This document shows, piece by piece, positions 42,664 to 45,195 of a stretch of 45,195 nt of DNA. How positions within the stretch are numbered: position 1 is the first letter of the stretch; every line of letters begins with the position of its first letter. Where the stretch lies: the NCBI GenBank assembly GCA_030066045.1, contig JASJCJ010000053.1, positions 1-45,195 on the forward strand, written 5' to 3'. The notes below the pieces were generated by a model. The model saw only the letters and a program-made list of their open reading frames with translations. It had not been told where the DNA came from and did no database searches. The position numbers and the translations under genes are program-made. Source of the stretch: Calothrix sp. MO_167.B12. Its GTDB lineage: Bacteria > Cyanobacteriota > Cyanobacteriia > Cyanobacteriales > Nostocaceae.

Positions 42664-44292
42664 ATGAATATCTTAAAGGTTTGCGTTATCAATACTGGTG
42701 GAACAATTAGTTGTACGGGAAATCCATTGGTTCCCATGTCAGCCCAGAACTTTGCGACTGCCTGCAAACGTCTCCTCAATCCCATCCTCAAGCAGCAATT
42801 CCCAAATGTTGAAGTGACATACTCCACCGAACTGAAGTTTGACTCGCCAACGGGAACACTAGACAGCACTAATTTGCAGCCAAGTGATTGGTGTTTAATA
42901 GCAGAGGAAATATTGAAGCATTATGAGAGCTACAATGCTTGGGTTGTCTTACATGGAACGGATACGATGGCCTATACTGCATCAACCCTACCATTTTTGT
43001 TGTCTGACGTTTCTAAGAAGGGTTACATAACTATCGCCCTCGACAAATCGGTGATCCTCACGGGTTCGCAGGTGCCAATGTTCTCCGGCAATCCGAAGAC
43101 TCCAGAAGAGTTGACGCTTAGATACAATACAGATGCCTACCAAAATGTTTGTGGTGCAATTGCAGCTGCTATAAGTGGTATTCCAGAGGTTTGTCTCTAT
43201 TTTGATGGCGACCTTTATCGTGGCAACCGCAGTGTGAAGAGTAATACAAACGAGTTTAAAGCTTTTTCCTCTCCTAACTACCCAGCCTTAGGAAAATGTG
43301 GCATTGATTTTAGAGTGTATCCCGACCGAATCCTCACGACGCCATACGTAAGCCAGACGACCCTCAGTGATAAGTCAAGCTGTGCCTCCGTGCTGAGAAA
43401 AGTTGGAGAGATCAAGAAAAATGTTAATGATCTTCCAGTATTACAACTCAATGCTTTTCCAACATGGTACAAGACGGCAAAAGGAAACGACTCTTCTTCG
43501 GCATTGATGGCCTCCTTGATTCAGGAGTGGTTTAAGGACTCACCCACACCCAGATTTATCAGAGGGCTCATCCTTGAGTCCTATGGTGAAGGTAACTTTC
43601 CTTCTGGCGCTTCCAACAATCCCAAGGATGGTGCAGTATATCAAGCCCTAGCCGAAGCAAAGGAAAAGCAAGTGATCATAGTAGACTGTACGCAAGTCCT
43701 GCAAGGCGTTGTTAACGACAGTGCTTATGGCTCCGGCACCTGGCTTCCTGAGGTGGGTGCGTTGAATCCTCAGGATATGACCCCGATAACAGCATTAGCG
43801 AAACTGACTATCCTGTCTTCGAGAGCCGCAATCGATGGATGGTATTATGAGGATCTGACCCGAGTATTCCAACTGAACCTATTGGGAGAAATGCTTAGCA
43901 CAAGCCGGCTGGAGTGCCGCACCAACTCTACATTACTTCCAGGACAGAAGATTAAAGCATTGGACGGCAGCGCATATCTGGAGAACGACCCACAAATGGG
44001 TCCAGTGCTAAAAGGCAGTGATGCCGTAATCCTTTGGAGTCCGTATGTAGCCGGTGATCTGCCAGCGAACTTCGCGTCAGAGATGCCAGGACACCTAGTG
44101 TTACAATACAACGGTACCCTGGTCTATTATGGGCGAACCGGTACGCTGTTGTGGCAGTTAAAAACGCCGAATCAGCCTGAGGGAACCTCAATGCTAGTTC
44201 TGGAGGGCTCGTTAAGCGACAAGAACATAAAGTTAAGCATTACAAACTACCGGAGGCAGGAGATAGTCAACACTATCTTCTACCAAGGGTGA
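42664..44292 (+). CDS. L-asparaginase fused to a bulb-lectin-like domain
   Basis: A 542-residue protein. The asparaginase part (1 to about 410) has the nucleophile motif INTGGTISCTG (9-19), the second active-site motif HGTDTMAYTAS (about 97-107), VILTGSQVPMF (about 130-140), and C-domain features GLILESYGEGNFPSG and IIVDCTQVLQGVV. The order and spacing indicate a complete enzyme that deamidates Asn (or Gln) to Asp and ammonia. The last 130 residues (LLPGQKIKALDGSAYL, GHLVLQYNGTLVYYGRTG then TLLWQLKT) look like a B_lectin/mannose-binding domain (QxDGNLVxY pattern with substitutions). I do not know this fusion from characterised enzymes. There is no signal peptide and only a weak ribosome binding site. 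Confidence 0.82.
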   Translation: MNILKVCVINTGGTISCTGNPLVPMSAQNFATACKRLLNPILKQQFPNVEVTYSTELKFDSPTGTLDSTNLQPSDWCLIAEEILKHYESYNAWVVLHGTDTMAYTASTLPFLLSDVSKKGYITIALDKSVILTGSQVPMFSGNPKTPEELTLRYNTDAYQNVCGAIAAAISGIPEVCLYFDGDLYRGNRSVKSNTNEFKAFSSPNYPALGKCGIDFRVYPDRILTTPYVSQTTLSDKSSCASVLRKVGEIKKNVNDLPVLQLNAFPTWYKTAKGNDSSSALMASLIQEWFKDSPTPRFIRGLILESYGEGNFPSGASNNPKDGAVYQALAEAKEKQVIIVDCTQVLQGVVNDSAYGSGTWLPEVGALNPQDMTPITALAKLTILSSRAAIDGWYYEDLTRVFQLNLLGEMLSTSRLECRTNSTLLPGQKIKALDGSAYLENDPQMGPVLKGSDAVILWSPYVAGDLPANFASEMPGHLVLQYNGTLVYYGRTGTLLWQLKTPNQPEGTSMLVLEGSLSDKNIKLSITNYRRQEIVNTIFYQG

Positions 44293-44577
44293 TATCCCGC
44301 CTGAGCAACCATGTCGGCGCGGTTCTATGGGAAGGAAAGCAAGGTATGTCAGTACACCGATCCGTTTCACCGGGCGGGCGCGCGACATCAATGGTTTTGG
44401 AGCCGTCCCGCTATAATCGGTCGAAGTATGTGGGCGAAAGTCAGAAACTCTCAATTTGGTTGGGTGGAGTCAAGGAAGGGCTGAAGTTAAAGCCCTAGGA
44501 GCATGAAGGCAAGCAGGTGACTCCAACTGTCAAAGCAAATGAGCGAGTCAAAGCCCGCAGGTCGATAATCCCACCTT
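44293..44577. other. Non-coding, relatively GC-rich segment
   Basis: About 285 bp after the asparaginase gene. It has short stems (for example AGGGCTGAAGTTAAAGCCCT, 44475-44494) and could be part of a structured RNA or intron relic, but I cannot assign it. Confidence 0.4.
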
Positions 44578-44940
44578 TCACCCATCGACACCAGCGTTGA
44601 AAATATGCCTCAATCTAGGCTGCACCTGGTCGCACGAACCTATATTAACGCCAACTCCTGGCTGGAATTCATCCCAGGTCTTATTTACTTGCTCGTAGCA
44701 TTGAGGTGGTGTAATGGGTAGGTTTTTCAAATAAAAGAACATCGCTTGATCGAAAGACTCCAGCAACAATACAACCTCTGTTGTTGGATCATAATTATCC
44801 ACAACTTCCAAGATGTGACCAATCATAAAGTGATGGGGCAAAATTGCAAGCTCAGGAGCCGCTAACCAGGTATTCAGGAACGGCGCAAGGCGAGAACGTC
44901 CGACAAAATGGGTTTTGAATGATTCTCCGCCAATCCCCAC
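44578..44940 (-). CDS. Hypothetical 120-residue protein, doubtful
   Basis: GTG start, no clear ribosome binding site. The composition looks protein-like (HHFMIGHILEVVDNYDPTTE then VVLLLESFDQAMFFYLKNLP) with conserved-looking Trp, Cys and Pro residues, so it may be a real gene or the tail of a longer broken one. No family recognised. It converges on the asparaginase-lectin gene. Confidence 0.35.
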   Translation of the reverse strand: MGIGGESFKTHFVGRSRLAPFLNTWLAAPELAILPHHFMIGHILEVVDNYDPTTEVVLLLESFDQAMFFYLKNLPITPPQCYEQVNKTWDEFQPGVGVNIGSCDQVQPRLRHIFNAGVDG

Positions 44941-45068
44941 TGTTGGAGAATTTGTGCTACTTTAACATAAATATAGCCCAGTAGATTATCTCAACAGTCG
45001 GGTTGACGATCGAGAAGCTCAACCCAGGTTTTGGACACTCAGCAATTCTTGTAGAAGTCAACAACCCA
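44941..45068. other. Short gap before the right-edge element
   Basis: No gene. If the element at 45069 is an IscB/IsrB omega RNA, the last 20 or so bases here would act as its guide segment. Confidence 0.4.
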
Positions 45069-45195
45069 CCGCTAATCGGAGTACCGATGTAGCGGGGGCT
45101 TGAAATACAGCCCTAGTTGACCAGTCTAAGTACTTTGCGTACTACGTTTCTTTGGTCACGACACCTACGAGTGCGAAGCTAGCTTGTAGCTCTGT
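45069..45195 (+). ncRNA. 5' part of a second HEARO/omega-RNA-like element, cut by the window
   Basis: It starts with the 28-bp hairpin also seen at 82-109, then GGCTTGAAATACAGCCCTAG and TTGACCAGTCTAAGTACTTT, which align with GGCTTGAAAAAAGCCCTAAT and CTGACCAGACTAAGTTCATT at 17880-17920. Later ACGACACCTACGAGTGCGAA and GCTAGCTTG match AAGACCTACCAAGGAATGCG and TAGCTAGTTCCTTG. It is therefore the same RNA family as 17863-18227 with a different terminal hairpin, and continues past the edge, where a nuclease gene could follow. Confidence 0.6.

Noticed and set aside
44293-44577. Group II intron fragment
   Set aside because: The segment has short stems and is relatively GC-rich, but I could not find a domain V-like hairpin or a reverse-transcriptase relic.

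Overview
The window reads as chromosome of a filamentous, probably heterocyst-forming (Nostocales-type) cyanobacterium. The octamer GCGATCGC (HIP1) recurs through most of it, there is a cyanobacterial ndhA-I-G-E operon followed by nadK, a PEP-CTERM protein, a WD40 STAND protein, and heptamer or octamer tandem repeats and small palindromic elements in almost every intergenic gap. The species cannot be named from the sequence.

Layout. 1-6.7 kb: a TPR membrane protein, a 1235-residue HTH/NB-ARC/WD40 signalling protein with tandem repeats at its start, inside its linker and at its stop, and a small secreted protein between two inverted copies of a 98-bp MITE-like element. 6.7-17.5 kb: housekeeping genes. 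These are nadK, ndhE, ndhG, ndhI, ndhA (NDH-1), gltA, sixA, a DHH phosphoesterase and an HNH nuclease on the minus strand, then alr and tRNA-Leu(UAG) on the plus strand. Two related arrays of about 50-bp interspersed repeats (6.4-6.7 kb and 15.5-15.7 kb) flank this block in opposite orientation.

17.5-24.5 kb: a gene-free stretch with a highly structured RNA-like element that I read as a HEARO/omega-RNA copy without an ORF, then a 1319-residue RTX/cadherin-like exoprotein and a PEP-CTERM protein. 24.7-31.4 kb: a Uma2 nuclease gene and a DNA phosphorothioation set (dndD and dndC on the minus strand, dndB divergent) with no dndE, dndA or dndFGH in view. 31.5-33.1 kb: an IS1341-type TnpB with intact catalytic residues, a divergent 45-residue ribbon-helix-helix ORF, and a zinc-ribbon stub of a second TnpB.

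33.1-38.3 kb: a metal-homeostasis island marked by four Fur/Zur-type palindromes. It holds a stand-alone hisI paralogue in which the first expected zinc-ligand Cys is replaced by Asp, a 65-residue Cys-rich protein, a GlcG/HbpS-like protein, a flavoprotein ending in a Cys-rich tail, and a FeoB-like GTPase/permease. The simplest reading is a zinc-starvation (Zur) response that includes an uncharacterised metal importer and its reductase, but iron/Fur control is not excluded.

38.5-45.2 kb: an ECF-type sigma factor gene and a truncated second copy. An identical 27-bp junction recurs at the end of the first sigma gene and about 260 bp beyond the second copy, and each junction precedes an unrelated cargo gene (a 125-residue unknown and a putative cysteine peptidase). 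A type I/II L-asparaginase fused to a bulb-lectin-like domain follows. I see no HIP1 octamer after about position 40,240, which fits acquired DNA. The right edge cuts into a second HEARO-like element.
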